Part shown: one piece after another, positions 1-10,590 of the stretch
How positions within the stretch are numbered: the stretch's first letter is position 1
Layout: each line of letters starts with the position of its first letter
The notes under the pieces: model-generated
Told to the model about the DNA's origin: nothing
Databases searched by the model: none
What the model saw: only the letters and a program-made list of their open reading frames with translations
From: Cymbomonas tetramitiformis
Taxonomy: Eukaryota; Chlorophyta; Pyramimonadophyceae; Pyramimonadales; Pyramimonadaceae
Length of the DNA stretch: 64,000 bases
Reading direction: 5' to 3'
Assembly: GCA_001247695.2 (NCBI GenBank)
Contig: LGRX02025774.1
Coordinates: 1-64,000 of the forward strand
Program-made: the position numbers and the translations under genes

Positions 1-318
1 ACCCGCGCCTGCGCACCCGCCCCCACCGGCGCCTGCGCACCCGCCCATATCCGCGCCTGCGCACCCGCCCGCATCCGCTCCTGCGCACCCACCCCCAACC
101 GCGCCTGCGCACCCGCGGGCTTCTGCTTCTGCGCACCCGCCCGCTTCCGCTTCTGCGCACCCGCTTCTACCCGCGCCAACGCAACCGCCACCACCCACGC
201 CTGCGCACCCTCCCACACCCACTTCTGCGCACCCGCCCCTGCACGCACCTGCGCACCCGCCCTCACCCGCGCCTGCGCACCCGCATCAACCCGCGCCTGT
301 GCTTTAGCTTCCACCCGC
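1..318. repeat. GC-rich 24-bp minisatellite, left part
   Basis: Tandem copies of a roughly 24-bp unit whose core reads GCGCCTGCGCACCCGCCC, with variants at the third-codon-like positions. The unit length is a multiple of three, so long open frames run through it on both strands. They encode octapeptide repeats (for example RACAPAPT) and are not evidence of genes by themselves. The array resumes at 4131 after the LINE insertion, so it was once one continuous tract running up to the gypsy polyprotein at 4690. Confidence 0.9.
309..318. repeat. Target-site duplication, left copy
   Basis: TTCCACCCGC at 309-318 is repeated exactly at 4131-4140, flanking the truncated LINE copy. Both copies lie in minisatellite sequence, as expected for target-primed integration into the array. 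Confidence 0.85.
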
Positions 319-3300
319 AGGAGCGGGAAGAACAGCAGGCTCGGGGTCCCACAGAAAGGGAACCACTGTCAGGGACTCCCACGAGGCATGCCCACAACTG
401 GCCGGGGGTCACCATGCTCAACATAGACACTGAACCCTTTAACCCAGATTGGGACGCAGCACCCTCGGGCAAGTGCACGCTCACGACAGAGACAGGCAGG
501 CACCACGTGTTCGCACACGACGAGCGGGGCAAGTTGGTTGGCGCCCTCAAAGAGGAGGTGCTCGATAGGCTCTACGACAGATATGTGGCCGCGACGGGCA
601 CGAGCAGCACAGATCAGACCCATACAAGGGCGGGGGAAGCGCGAAGGCGGTCCTTCGAGGAGCGGGAGCCACAGCTGGGCACAATCCACGGATTCGCCAC
701 AGAGGTGGTCCTCCTGCTCAAAAGATATTCCTGCGAGGAGGAGGAGGAAGTCAAGAAAACTGCACTGCAGAATCACTGGACGCTCCCTCCAGAAATTATG
801 CAAGCGCTCCAGGAGGCCTTCGGGATCCAGGCGGAGGTATTCGCGTCGCCGCTCAACGTACACAGCCACACGGCGACATACTGCTCCAAGTTCGACAGGG
901 ACAAGATTTTTGGATCCAAAGGGTCTGCATGGGACACCCACTGGGGAGAGCTGGGCGCCTTCGAGTTCAATCCGGAGTACACAGCGGCAGACCTGGACAA
1001 AGCGCTTCAGGAGGCCCTGATGTCCACCATGGCGAAAACCCCGGTACTGGGGGTAGGAATTTACCCGGCCTGGACGAGAACACCAGCCAAGGCATACTGC
1101 AGGAGATATGGTGATACTAGGATACATGAATTTGGGGTGATCCCAAGAAAAAGCTTTACGTTCCTTCCCCCAGACCACTGGGGAGGCACCACAGTATCAG
1201 GTGTCACGAAGAAGGACTACAGCAACTGGGGAGTTAGGATCCTAGTTGTTGCCAACGCAGAGGGATGGCAGAAATTCTGCCCGGACCCAGAGGGGGCAGC
1301 GGAACTAGTCGGGAGGGCCCTGCAGCGCAGCACGTACTGCACGGTCCGTAAGTACCACACGATTCGAAACCTCAGGCCGGCCAACCCGAGGGTCCACACC
1401 TCGGAGGCAGTGTCAGACATGGCGGCGGTTAAAAATGCGATGGAGAACGCTAGTCAGCACGACATGGTCTTCGACCCTCACCCGATGAGAAAATGGGAAA
1501 TACCGAGCATGTCGCGCAGACAGGGATGGGGGAACGGTGGGAGTGAGGTCCCCAAGGAAGACCGCACCCCGGAGGCAGCGAGGGCCATGAGACAAACATG
1601 GCGCGACAGAGGCCTCACCGAGGTCACGATCACGGAGTACCATGCGGCGAACACGGCATGGCCTTTGGACAAGATCAAAGAGGACTCGAGGGCCAGATGG
1701 CTGAAGGCAATGGAGCGCACTCCCATGCTCTTCAGCAGACAAGACAGGGACAGGGGACACACGGAAGTAAGGGAGCGGTTCCCCACGTGTCCCATTAAAC
1801 ACAAAACCAGACTTTCCAAAACCCTTGAGAAAATCAACAAAGCCTGGGATGCAACCTCGTTCCTCTATACGGATGGGTCGCGACTGGACCCAGAGGAAGA
1901 AGGGGGGTTACATAGAGTAGGCGCGGCCTACTGGGACCCCAGAGGGGATGAAAACCCCAGAACCTGGAGGGGCACGTGGTCGACGGGTGGACACCTCACA
2001 ATCAACAGGGCGGAACTCCTGGCGATCCACGCGGCACTCAGGGCCAGGGAACGCACAACACCAGGCGAGATAGCAATCTGCACGGACAGCCTCTGCAGTA
2101 TGTACCAAATCCTCAACATGTTGTCCAGACCCCACACGATGGAGTGCCATAGACACAGGGATTTGCTTGAGGATATACTCTCCCTGGTCGAACAGCATAA
2201 CAGCCAGGGAACGAAGGTCTCACTCAGGAAAGTCAAAAGCCACACAGGGGTGAAAGGCAACGACAAGGCAGATGAGGCGGCCAAACAGGCAGCAGAAAAC
2301 TTGGAGGGAACCACCCAAATTGAACCGTGGGACAACAGGACCATGTACACGCTCGTGGCCAATGCCCGAGATGGTGAATCGATGAGGCCCCTGCAAGGGG
2401 AGGGGGCGGTGGAAAGGTATGTGGCAGAAAGGATTGCACTTAAAGCGACACAGCACAGGTCAGTAAAAAAATGGCTACAGCCCCCGAACAGCCCGTGGGA
2501 AGAATGGGGAACACCCGGCAGGGGAAATCGGGAAGGAGCTCTCTCAGTAAAGGGCTCTATAACGGAGAACCCCACGCCCGACGCCCCAGGGCCAGCCCAA
2601 GGCCCCGACCGGGGCCAACAGGACGTGGAAATGGGGACACCAGGGGAGAATCTCCAGGAACTGATGTTCCTGGAGGAATTGCAGCACGCTCCCTGGAGCC
2701 AGGGAGACCCGCCGATGCGACGGGAGCCGGGCGACCAGGAGCAGGTGCACCTGCGGGATCAGGAGACCACTCAGGACGAGTGGGACCTACTCTGGGAATT
2801 CGATGAGACGCGGGGGCCGCCTCTTGACATGGAAGAGAGGGGGGCCATGAACTCGCCAGAAAGGGAGATGATGCAAGCGATAGAGGAGGCAGAATGTGCG
2901 GACCCAATTGACGGTCTGTGCCGCTCGATGATGGAGATGGACCTGGGAGAGTCGAAGCTCCAAAACCTGACGGACGTCCCACAACAAGCGATAGACGCCT
3001 ACCAGGAGGCGGCCCCGGCAAGAAGAAGAAAGAGGAACAGGGACCGGGAGGCCATGCACCGGGGAAACGGAGACAGGGCCGCCACAAGCTACGCAGACGC
3101 TGCCGCGGTCGAGACACACATGGGAAGAAGAGTGGAGGAGCCCCCAAGGGAAATTCTCCAGGACAAGTCGATACCAGGAATATCCAATCACTTCTGGAAG
3201 GTTACTCCACCGACACTCAGGTCCCTGGTCCTAAGATGCCGGTTTGGGGTCCTCATGACGGCTGCCAGAAAGCACCTCATATGGCCGAGCAAATATCCGG

Positions 3301-4130
3301 ATCCGGGCTGCGCCCTCTGTGGGAGGAGGGACACTCCGGCACACAGGCTGGCTGGATGCAAAGACGAGACCAGCAGGAACATGGCCACAGCCAGGCACAA
3401 CGAAGTGGCAAGGACCCTTTATGAAGCAATCAGGAAGGGTCGAACGGGTGCCAGTCCGATCTGGATCGCGCACCACGCTGGACTCGACGGGACTAACAGA
3501 TGCACGCGCCCGATACCAGACTTCATACTCAAAAGGGGTCAGTGCCGTAGGGACGGAAGAGACCACCCGGGGGCGAAGGACCCCCCAGACGACATACCAC
3601 ACTTTGTGGATATTGTCATGATCAAGGGTGCAGAAGACGTCAGGGACGCCCCCCCAGGCAGGCCGGAAAACACCCGCAGGGAGGATGTGGGGGAAATCCA
3701 CCTCATAGAGGTGGCCTTCACGTGGGACACGCACTGGTATGTGTCCCTTCACGATAAACTCAACAAATATGAGCCCCTTATGGAGCTACTCAGATCCAAG
3801 GGCTTTAAAGTGTTCTTTCACCCGATGGTTTTCGGAACCACGGGGTCGCACAGCACAACGCAAGGGCTCTCACGCAACACCTCGGCTTCAACAAGAAGGA
3901 AGCGGAGGCCCTCCTCAAAAAAATCAGTAGCATCGCGGTAGAATGGGCTGCCAAGATGTTGCTTTCACACAGCAGATCGGAGAAGGAGAAGGCTCTGAAA
4001 AACAGTAAGAAGCCGCCTTGATTGTGCATGTGACTAGGGGCAGGCGTAACAACTGTGCACCTTCAAATATCACGCTTCCGGTAGGAAGAGTCACATTTTT
4101 TCTTCTTTTTTTTTCTTTTTCTTTTTCTTT
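319..4130 (+). mobile_element. 5'-truncated Dualen/RandI-like LINE, copy A
   Basis: This segment matches 37855-41660 of the full-length element almost base for base. It begins abruptly inside the ORF2 coding region and ends in a T-rich tail, and 10-bp direct repeats flank it. Truncation at the coding 5' end plus a target-site duplication is the signature of target-primed reverse transcription, which fixes the right side as the 3' end. The tail is a TTTTTC-type run, whereas the tail of the sister copy at 41630-41660 is T-rich with A interruptions. Confidence 0.9.
414..3941 (+). CDS. LINE ORF2 C-terminal polyprotein (PCIF1-like fold, RNase H, zinc finger, RLE)
   Basis: The open frame enters from the truncated end near 321; 414 is only the first ATG. 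In order it carries a Rossmann-type domain at about 760-1220 resembling the PCIF1 N6-adenosine methyltransferase region (AFGI..EVFASPLN, FGSKGSAW, then GAFEFNPEYT at about 956-985, where a catalytic NPPF-type motif would be expected). RNase H follows at 1855-2290, with YTDGS, NRAELLAI, CTDS and KSHTGVKGNDKADE. The C-terminus has a Cys/His knuckle (CALCGRRDTPAHRLAGC, about 3309-3360) and an RLE-like endonuclease (RPIPDFIL, EVAFTWD). Relative to the sister copy it has a net 4-base loss near 3848, so the last 31 residues are out of frame. RNase H is intact here, whereas the sister copy has a stop. Expression is unlikely because the 5' half is missing. Confidence 0.8.
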   Translation: MLNIDTEPFNPDWDAAPSGKCTLTTETGRHHVFAHDERGKLVGALKEEVLDRLYDRYVAATGTSSTDQTHTRAGEARRRSFEEREPQLGTIHGFATEVVLLLKRYSCEEEEEVKKTALQNHWTLPPEIMQALQEAFGIQAEVFASPLNVHSHTATYCSKFDRDKIFGSKGSAWDTHWGELGAFEFNPEYTAADLDKALQEALMSTMAKTPVLGVGIYPAWTRTPAKAYCRRYGDTRIHEFGVIPRKSFTFLPPDHWGGTTVSGVTKKDYSNWGVRILVVANAEGWQKFCPDPEGAAELVGRALQRSTYCTVRKYHTIRNLRPANPRVHTSEAVSDMAAVKNAMENASQHDMVFDPHPMRKWEIPSMSRRQGWGNGGSEVPKEDRTPEAARAMRQTWRDRGLTEVTITEYHAANTAWPLDKIKEDSRARWLKAMERTPMLFSRQDRDRGHTEVRERFPTCPIKHKTRLSKTLEKINKAWDATSFLYTDGSRLDPEEEGGLHRVGAAYWDPRGDENPRTWRGTWSTGGHLTINRAELLAIHAALRARERTTPGEIAICTDSLCSMYQILNMLSRPHTMECHRHRDLLEDILSLVEQHNSQGTKVSLRKVKSHTGVKGNDKADEAAKQAAENLEGTTQIEPWDNRTMYTLVANARDGESMRPLQGEGAVERYVAERIALKATQHRSVKKWLQPPNSPWEEWGTPGRGNREGALSVKGSITENPTPDAPGPAQGPDRGQQDVEMGTPGENLQELMFLEELQHAPWSQGDPPMRREPGDQEQVHLRDQETTQDEWDLLWEFDETRGPPLDMEERGAMNSPEREMMQAIEEAECADPIDGLCRSMMEMDLGESKLQNLTDVPQQAIDAYQEAAPARRRKRNRDREAMHRGNGDRAATSYADAAAVETHMGRRVEEPPREILQDKSIPGISNHFWKVTPPTLRSLVLRCRFGVLMTAARKHLIWPSKYPDPGCALCGRRDTPAHRLAGCKDETSRNMATARHNEVARTLYEAIRKGRTGASPIWIAHHAGLDGTNRCTRPIPDFILKRGQCRRDGRDHPGAKDPPDDIPHFVDIVMIKGAEDVRDAPPGRPENTRREDVGEIHLIEVAFTWDTHWYVSLHDKLNKYEPLMELLRSKGFKVFFHPMVFGTTGSHSTTQGLSRNTSASTRRKRRPSSKKSVASR

Positions 4131-4690
4131 TTCCACCCGCGCGCGCACCCGCCCCCACCCGCGCCTGCGCACCCGCCCCCACCCGCGCCTGCGCACCCGC
4201 GCCCACCCGCGCCTGCGCACCCGCCCGCATCCGCTTTTGCGCACCCGACCCTACCCGGGCCTGCGCACCCGCCCCCACCCGCGCCTGCGCACCCGTTCCC
4301 ACTTGCGCTTGCGGACCAGCCCCAACCTGCGCCTGCGCATCCGCTTCCAACCGCGCCTGTGCACCCGCCCCCCAGCGGCACCTGCGCACCTGCCCCCACC
4401 CCCACCCGCGCCCGCGCACCCGCCCGCATCCGCTCCTGCGCACCCGCCCCCACAACCCGCGCCTGCGCACCCGCCCGCACCCGCTTCTGCGCACCCGCCT
4501 CCACCCGCGCCTGCGCACCCGCCCCCACCGGCGCCTGCGCACCCGCCCATATCCGCGCCTGCGCACCCGCCCGCATCCGCTCCTGCGCACCCGCCCCCAT
4601 TCCGGCTTGCGCACTTGCACCGCCCCCGGCCCCCACCGGCGCCTGCGCACCCGCCCGCTTCCGATTCTGCGCACCCGCCCCCATCGGCAC
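4131..4690. repeat. GC-rich 24-bp minisatellite, right part
   Basis: Continuation of the array at 1-318, beginning with the second target-site duplication (4131-4140). Units vary, some ending in GCATCCGCTCC or CCATATCCGC. The reading frame of the repeats continues without a stop into the gypsy protease-RT frame near 4690. The array could therefore have expanded inside, or fused to, the N-terminal coding part of that element. A chance in-frame join is equally possible given the 24-bp period. Confidence 0.88.
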
Positions 4691-7433
4691 GAAAGGGGTG
4701 TACCAGCGCGCGTTGCAGCCCCCAGGAGTCAGAAGGGTGCGCTTTAGAGAGGAAGCGGCTCCGCGCCAGCTGGTCGGAAGGGCTCTGCGCCGACAACTGG
4801 ATCGCGCTAAGCAGCCAGTTCTGTCACATGCCCAGCAACGGTTACGCGACCGGCACCTGTCAGCGGCCTGGAAAGCAGCACAGACAGTAACGCGCAGAAG
4901 GAAAGAAGTGGAAGTGCACGGGCACAGAGTCAGAAGTGCATTGGCGCAAATTCGGGAGCGTGTTGACCAGCTAAGGAAGATCACCCGAGTGCACCAGGAA
5001 GCTGAAGCAGCTCGACCTGCGCCGTGGCCCGATGATCCAGAACCGGAAGATCTGATCACCAGGCAAGCTCGCTGGCAAGCCAAGATAGCAGAAGCCGGTA
5101 CGTACCATCTGCCGGAGGACAACTCAGACGAGGAGCTGAATCCGCCTGAGAAGGAACCGGGGCTGCACAAACTGGCCAGCATCAGACCAGAGATAGGGGT
5201 GGACGCGGGGTCTGGACGCTGGGGAGAATGGCTGGACGCAGATGTACTAGCCGCAATGGACGCGAAGGGGCCCACTCTGCTGATTTTCTGGGCTTGGGTA
5301 GGCAGAGTACGAGTAAAAGTCTTGGTAGACTCTGGAGCTTCTTCTAGCTTCACTTCTGTGGAGGCTGCCAAGAAGTTTAAGCTCCAGCCCAAGGAACACG
5401 AGACGCCGATGAAGGTGCAGGTGGCAGATGGCACTGTGTACGACGCCAACTCTTGCGTCCGTCCGAAGCTCACAGCCGAGACACGTAAGGGCAGTTATGC
5501 CAAACAGGTTACACTGCGCGTCATGCCACTAGCGCTCGGAGTGGACATAGTGCTGGGCGGAGACTGGCTACGAGCACAGAAGAAGGTCACATTTGACTAC
5601 GCCCAGTATGGCAGCGTGAAGTTCGGACATGGGTCGCAGAAAGTAGTCATCGCGGGTTGCAACCCCGGGTCATCATCTGCAGGGTCTGGGCAGGCCATGG
5701 GACTGGTAGAGGCACAGCTTATCAGTACTAAGCAAGCCAGGAAGGACCTGCGAGCCTTGAAGAATAGCGGCGAGGAGGCGTACCTGATGTATCTGGCTCC
5801 AGATGGCACATTTAAAATGGAGGCCACCGACGACCCCAACTCTCCCTTAGAGGCCTCTGCAGCCCTATCAGAGGCATCTTCATCCTCATCATCGGAAGCA
5901 GAGGGTGACAACGCTAGGCAAAGGGGGGGGGAAGTTACCTCTGACGAGGAAGGCTGCGACAGCGACAGTACAGAAGCAAGCGTGGCCACCCTAATCTCCA
6001 ACAGCAGTTCGTCCGAATCTGAACTCGATGCAACGGACCAGGAGGACTGGGCACAGGAGCAGGTGTGTGCTCTGCGACCGGTGACGTGCCCCACATCAGC
6101 GCAACCCGCTGTGCGAGACTGGGGACCTTACCCCACGAGGGCCAGATGGGAAGCGTTCCAGATGCTCCCGCGAGAGCGCAGGGAGCAGGCAGCACAGCAC
6201 CATGCGGAGGAATTGGAACCAGAGTGGGAAGAGGAGGCATACTGTTTGTGGAAAACAGGGCAGGCACTGCGCCTGCGGCAGGAACAACGGAGGAGCAGGG
6301 GGGCGAACCACAGGAGATCGCGCAGAGTTAGCGAGCCAGTACTGGCAGCACCTATAGAAGCTGAGACAGGGCAAAGCAAAAATGGGTATAGCTGTTTCAG
6401 GAAGGAGGCACCAGCTGCTGCGGCGACACCTGGTGACGAGCAGAACAGCGGCGCGGACGGCAAGGTCAAGCAGCACGGAGGCGAGACCAAGGAGACCAAG
6501 CCGGATGAGGAGGACGCAGAGGTACCACAATGGATCCTGGACGAACTGGTGAAGCTGAAGCAGCGGTACCAGGACGTGGTAGGGATGGAACTACCCAAGG
6601 GCGTGGTAGATCGAGAGCACAAATCGCCGCTGGTACTGGACCCTGGGTACAAGGAGGGGGCTCGGCATAAACGATGCTACAAACTATCCATGGATGAAAT
6701 GAAGCAGCTGCGTGTACAGTTAGACGAGCTTCTGGCAAAAGGGTACATCCGCCCTTCTTCCTCGCCATGGGGCAGTCCGGTGTTGATGGTACCCAAGCCT
6801 TCTAACCCGAAGGAACTAAGGCTGGTGATTGACTACAGACAGATCAATGAGATCACCGTGAAGGACCGTTACCCCTTACCGGACGTGCAAGCTCTTATTG
6901 ATGACATGCAAGGAGCAACCATCTTTTCTACCGCTGACGCACTGTGGGGGTTTTGGCAAGTCCCTATGGAGGAAGAAGCAGTGGAGAAGACCGCCATGAC
7001 CACGCCGTTTGGAGCATATGAGTGGTTGGTCATGCCAATGGGGCTGTCCAACAGTCCTTCGTGTTGGCAGCGGATGATGCAGAAGTACTTGGGCCACCTA
7101 CCGTTCGTCAGAGTTTTTGTGGATGACATTATGATCTTCTCGCGCAACCCCGAGGAGCACCTGGACCACCTGCGGCAGGTTTTGGAGGTATGTCGACAGA
7201 ATAAGGTCAAGCTGAAGGAGTCCAAGCTGCGATGCTTTATACGCTCAGTACGTTTCCTGGGACATGTCATTGACCGCACTGGCTGCCGACCACAACAAGA
7301 CAAGATAGCAGCCGTACGGGACTGGCCGCGACTGGAGACGGTGAAGCACCTGCAGCAGGTCATACAGGGAGGGACAAAACCTTGGACCGAGTCAGACGGC
7401 GATTCTGGTGGCCGCGAATGGACCTGGACGTAG
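4691..7433 (+). pseudogene. Gypsy pol N-terminal part: aspartic protease and reverse transcriptase
   Basis: The frame is open from inside the minisatellite (first ATG 4359, not meaningful). The retropepsin motif LVDSGASS lies near 5320-5345 and is followed by a VLGGDWL-type strand. A Ser/Glu-rich linker spans about 5840-6030. The RT spans about 6690-7330, with KGYIRPSSSPWGSPVLMVPK, LVIDYRQIN, motif A-type FSTADALWGFWQ (the usual Asp is kept) and the catalytic FVDD at 7115-7126. Around 7365 the coding sequence jumps from the RT connection (ETVKHLQQ) straight into the integrase zinc-binding region in another frame. RNase H and everything between it and integrase is therefore missing, about 1.9 kb compared with the element at 55133. 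Confidence 0.85.
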
Positions 7434-8425
7434 CTGAATGGGTGAAGACTTGCGTAACCTGTCAGCAAACCCAGCCGCGCCAAGGATACCCAGCAGGCTT
7501 GTTGCAGCCCCATACTGTGCCTAGTCGGTTATGGGAAGTGATGAGCATAGACTTTGTCACGGGTCTCCCCACGACAGAAAGAGGTGTGAATGCCTTCGCC
7601 ACATTCACATGTAAACTGAGTAAGATGGTGCACGTGGTCCCGATGGCGTATAACGATAGCTCAGCAGAGGTGGTGACCAGAATGTTCATGGATGCAGTAT
7701 GGCGACTGCACGGGGCCCCGATGAAGATTGTGTGCGACCGGGATCCGCGCTTTCGAGATGCCCTGACACAGGAGTTCATGCGATTAATGAGCGTAAAGGT
7801 AGCCAGCACCACCCCTTATCACCCGCAGAGTGATGGCCAGGCTGAGCGTAGTAACCACACCGTGGAGCGCATGCTGCGTTGTTATGTAGCGGAGAACCAG
7901 GAGGATTGGGACCTGTGGGTAGCACCAGTGGAGTACGCCATCAATGACTCCAAGTCAGCAGTAACAGGGTTCTCACCATTCGAGCTGGTGTACGGACACG
8001 CGCCAGCAACCCAGCTGGACCTCTTCATGGACGCAGCACTGGAGGGAGGCGCAAAGTGGAGAAAGGGAGGTCGCACGGCAGCGGACAAGCAAGGCACAGC
8101 ACATCAGTTGGCCAAGCAGTTCGCGCAGCAGCTGCAGGCGGCACGAGAGGGTTTGCAAATGGCTCAGCAGCGTATGATGGAGCAGTTTGATGCACGACAC
8201 CGGCTCCAGCAGTATAAGGTAAATGATCAGGTGTGGGTGGATGGACAACACTTGACGTTGCCTGGTGACAGGGGCCTGAAACCCAAGTTGCGCAAATTGC
8301 GGCACGGACCTCTGCGAGTGGTAGAATGTTTGTACAGCGACCGGCAGCAGGAGTTACCAGTGCAGGACCGAGGAGCCCCGTCAGCATACAGACTGGAGTT
8401 GCCCCGTGCACTGGAAGGTACATGA
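7380..8425 (+). pseudogene. Gypsy integrase
   Basis: The integrase core is well preserved. The end of the HHCC zinc finger reads CVTCQQTQP. The DDE core follows, with SIDFVTGLP (D), CDRDPRF (D) and PQSDGQAERSN (E), and then the conserved FSPFELVYG segment. The GRDKTLDRV-like start of the domain is readable in this frame just upstream, which pins the deletion point near 7365. The frame ends at 8425 in what should be HWKVHDTF. The next frame continues that sequence, so one base has been gained or lost near 8412-8417. Confidence 0.85.
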
Positions 8426-9623
8426 CACATTCACCGCAGACAGGCTCAGCCCAGTACAGTCAGGTGCAAATCACTTTGTCAGCAGACGAGAAGAGATGGC
8501 ACCGCCACCAGTAATGGTAGAGGGACAAAAGGAGCGCGAGGTGGAGCGCATCATCCGCACACGATTCAGGAAGCTAGGCGGGAAGACTGGCGGGTCAGTG
8601 CTGGAGTGGTTGACCAAGTGGAAAGGATTGCCACACAGTCACAGCCAGTGGCGAACCAGAGAGGACCTGGAGGGCAAGGGAGGCAGACTGGAGCCTTTGA
8701 GAGCCTTTGAGGCCGATGAGGAGAAGCAGAGGAAGGCCCCAGAAAAGAGGCGTAGGGAGACGCACGGCCAGCAGCAGGAGCAGAGGGCCCAGCTCATGGC
8801 AATGAGAGCCCCCACCCCGAAGGTTTACAGTAAAGGTGCCAGTCAGGTCTATCAGCCGCATCTCACGACGGTGCCACATCCTGTGAGGATCCTCGTCCTC
8901 TTCTGTGGGACTGGGTCTGTAGAACAGCAGTTCCAACGGCAATTCGACGGCTGCGAAGTGGTGACAGTGGATATTCTTCCTAAGTGGCAAGCAACATGCA
9001 CCGAGGACATTCTCCACTGGAACTACAGGCTGTACCCCCGACACCATTTCGACGTGATCTGGGCGAGCCCACCATGTAAGGAGTACAGCAAGGCCAAGAC
9101 TAGGGGAGTACCGGACCTGGAGCTGGCTGATCGGCGAGTGAAGCGTACCCGGCAGATCATCGAGTACTACGATCCAGCATACTACTTCATTGAGAACCCG
9201 GCTGGAGATGCACTGCGAGGGCTGCACACGCGATCTGTGATGAAGGGTTTGCCCGATCCTCACCCTGTCTCTTACTGTAGGTATGGAACGCCCTACATGA
9301 AACCTACACATATCTGGACGAACGCCGTGTTACCCGTACCCCTGCTGCAGTGTACCCAAGCAACACCATGTCCCGCGAGAGCTGTGCTGGGAAAGCACGA
9401 GAACACATCGCAGGAAGGAGTTTCGGCGTCCAGAACACGAGGCATGGGGTCAGCCCAAGCTGTATACGCGATCCCCCGCACCTTGTTGCACCACCTGTTC
9501 TGTGGGCTGAAGTTGGGTAAGCGCATGAGCGAGGAAAGCGCAGCAGCAGTCATGGACCTCGTCGCCACTCTGACAGCACAGACGGACGAGATCCCGATGC
9601 AGGAACAAGATACTGGGGTCTAA
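8406..9623 (+). CDS. Chromodomain plus C5-cytosine DNA methyltransferase (C-terminal Pol segment)
   Basis: This is the C-terminal end of Pol in the frame following the integrase; it would not be translated alone. A chromodomain at about 8530-8690 (EREVERIIRTR, LTKWKGLPHSHSQWRTRE) is expected to direct integration to, or read, methylated histone tails. The C5 methyltransferase follows at about 8880-9340. Motif I reads LFCGTGSVEQQF, motif IV is ASPPCKEYS with the catalytic Cys near 9073, motif VI is IENPAG, and there is a SYCRYGTPYMKPTHIWTN segment typical of compact phage- or giant-virus-like Dcm enzymes. All catalytic motifs look intact even though the rest of the element has decayed. The stop at 9621-9623 is followed by a 3' UTR. 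Confidence 0.85.
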   Translation: MHWKVHDTFTADRLSPVQSGANHFVSRREEMAPPPVMVEGQKEREVERIIRTRFRKLGGKTGGSVLEWLTKWKGLPHSHSQWRTREDLEGKGGRLEPLRAFEADEEKQRKAPEKRRRETHGQQQEQRAQLMAMRAPTPKVYSKGASQVYQPHLTTVPHPVRILVLFCGTGSVEQQFQRQFDGCEVVTVDILPKWQATCTEDILHWNYRLYPRHHFDVIWASPPCKEYSKAKTRGVPDLELADRRVKRTRQIIEYYDPAYYFIENPAGDALRGLHTRSVMKGLPDPHPVSYCRYGTPYMKPTHIWTNAVLPVPLLQCTQATPCPARAVLGKHENTSQEGVSASRTRGMGSAQAVYAIPRTLLHHLFCGLKLGKRMSEESAAAVMDLVATLTAQTDEIPMQEQDTGV

Positions 9624-9966
9624 AACCCTCAGGGCGCAAAGCAGCGCAAGACCCGCAGAGCGAGAGGAGTACCAGGGCGACAGAACCGTTTAAGCGTTGG
9701 CAGCGTAATTCGGGGATGGAGCTTAGGGAAACCTCCAGCGCGGAAGGGAACTCAGACCCAAGGACTGGGGGGCACGGGACCCAAGAACCCGGGGCTTAGA
9801 AGCCAGAAGGACTCAGACCCAAGGACCGAGGGGCACGGGACCCGAGAACCCGAGGCTTAGAAGCCAGCATCACTGTGCATGTTTGTTGATCCCCAGACAA
9901 TGTAAATACAGGCGAACACTAGACGCTAGCGAGGACGTAAGCGCGCGCCTAAAAGGGGGGGAGAGT
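9624..9966 (+). other. 3' UTR with 61-bp tandem repeat and polypurine tract (family B)
   Basis: Two near-identical 61-bp units start at 9750 and 9811 (ACTCAGACCCAAGGAC...). The AAAAGGGGGGGAGAG tract at about 9951-9965 directly before the LTR is the expected plus-strand primer. No coding frame stands out. Confidence 0.75.
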
Positions 9967-10590
9967 TGTGCTAGGGTAAGTCACGAGACAGAACGACAGC
10001 GTGTCAGAATGACGAGTGACGGGTACTATGACAGTCACAGATGACGGGCGTTTATAAGACCAGATGACGAGAGTGTCTGACAGAAATGACTGACAGAAAT
10101 GCCTGACCCGAAAGTGAGTTTTGGTGGGAAAACTAGCAGTCAGAGAAATTGGAGGGAAAGCTGGTAGACCTCCAATATTGCCGAGTCAGCACAGTTATAA
10201 TTATTCAGAGTGATATGGAGTGGCCTGGAATGACTGATAATATAACTGGGCTAGTCGGCAGATTCTATGATATGACAGATCGAGTTCTCATGAAACATGA
10301 TGGGACCTGACAGGAGTCGACATCGAGTTATGTTGGAAAGTTCGAGATCTGAACCCATGGCATAAGGCAGCCGAGCAGGCTGAATGAGTCAGTTTCTTGA
10401 ATTTGTTACTGTGAACAGCCACACCTGGTTGTTTGTAACTTCGACATTAAAGAAAGATCCGATTCATATATATATCATGCTTACAGCAATATATATCTCT
10501 TTGTAGGACTGAACTAGGTTCCCTGCATTGTGTAAGTAGACTGAGAGGCTCTTAGAGAGCACCCCCGAACATAACCCGTCAACCGGGCAT
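9967..10590 (+). repeat. 3' LTR of gypsy family B
   Basis: Begins TGTGCTAGGG immediately after the polypurine tract and is rich in degenerate TGACAGA/ATGAC motifs. An A/T-rich TATATATATC stretch near 10468 could be the promoter or polyadenylation zone. There is no 5' LTR in the window to compare, so the right end is uncertain; CCGGGCA near 10589 is one candidate terminus. Confidence 0.6.

Larger units (their letters stand above)
4691..10590 (+). mobile_element. Decayed Ty3/gypsy chromovirus with C5 methyltransferase (family B)
   Basis: Order: protease, RT, deletion, integrase, chromodomain, C5-cytosine methyltransferase, 3' UTR, polypurine tract, 3' LTR. No gag or 5' LTR is seen; the left side runs into minisatellite. 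Pol order with integrase after RT places it in Ty3/gypsy, and the chromodomain places it with chromoviruses. Two frame breaks (near 7370 and 8415) and loss of RNase H mark it as a dead copy. It is related to, but clearly a different family from, the element at 55133, whose LTR sequence differs. Confidence 0.85.

Noticed and set aside
369..1178. Minus-strand frame opposite LINE ORF2 (also 37905-38714)
   Set aside because: Shadow of the conserved ORF2 frame; identical in both copies only because the DNA is.
4091..5473. Long minus-strand frame of Gly/Ala/Arg repeats over the minisatellite (also 4063-4674 and 4251-4796)
   Set aside because: Created by the 24-bp period of the repeat being a multiple of three; it overlaps the real protease frame on the plus strand.
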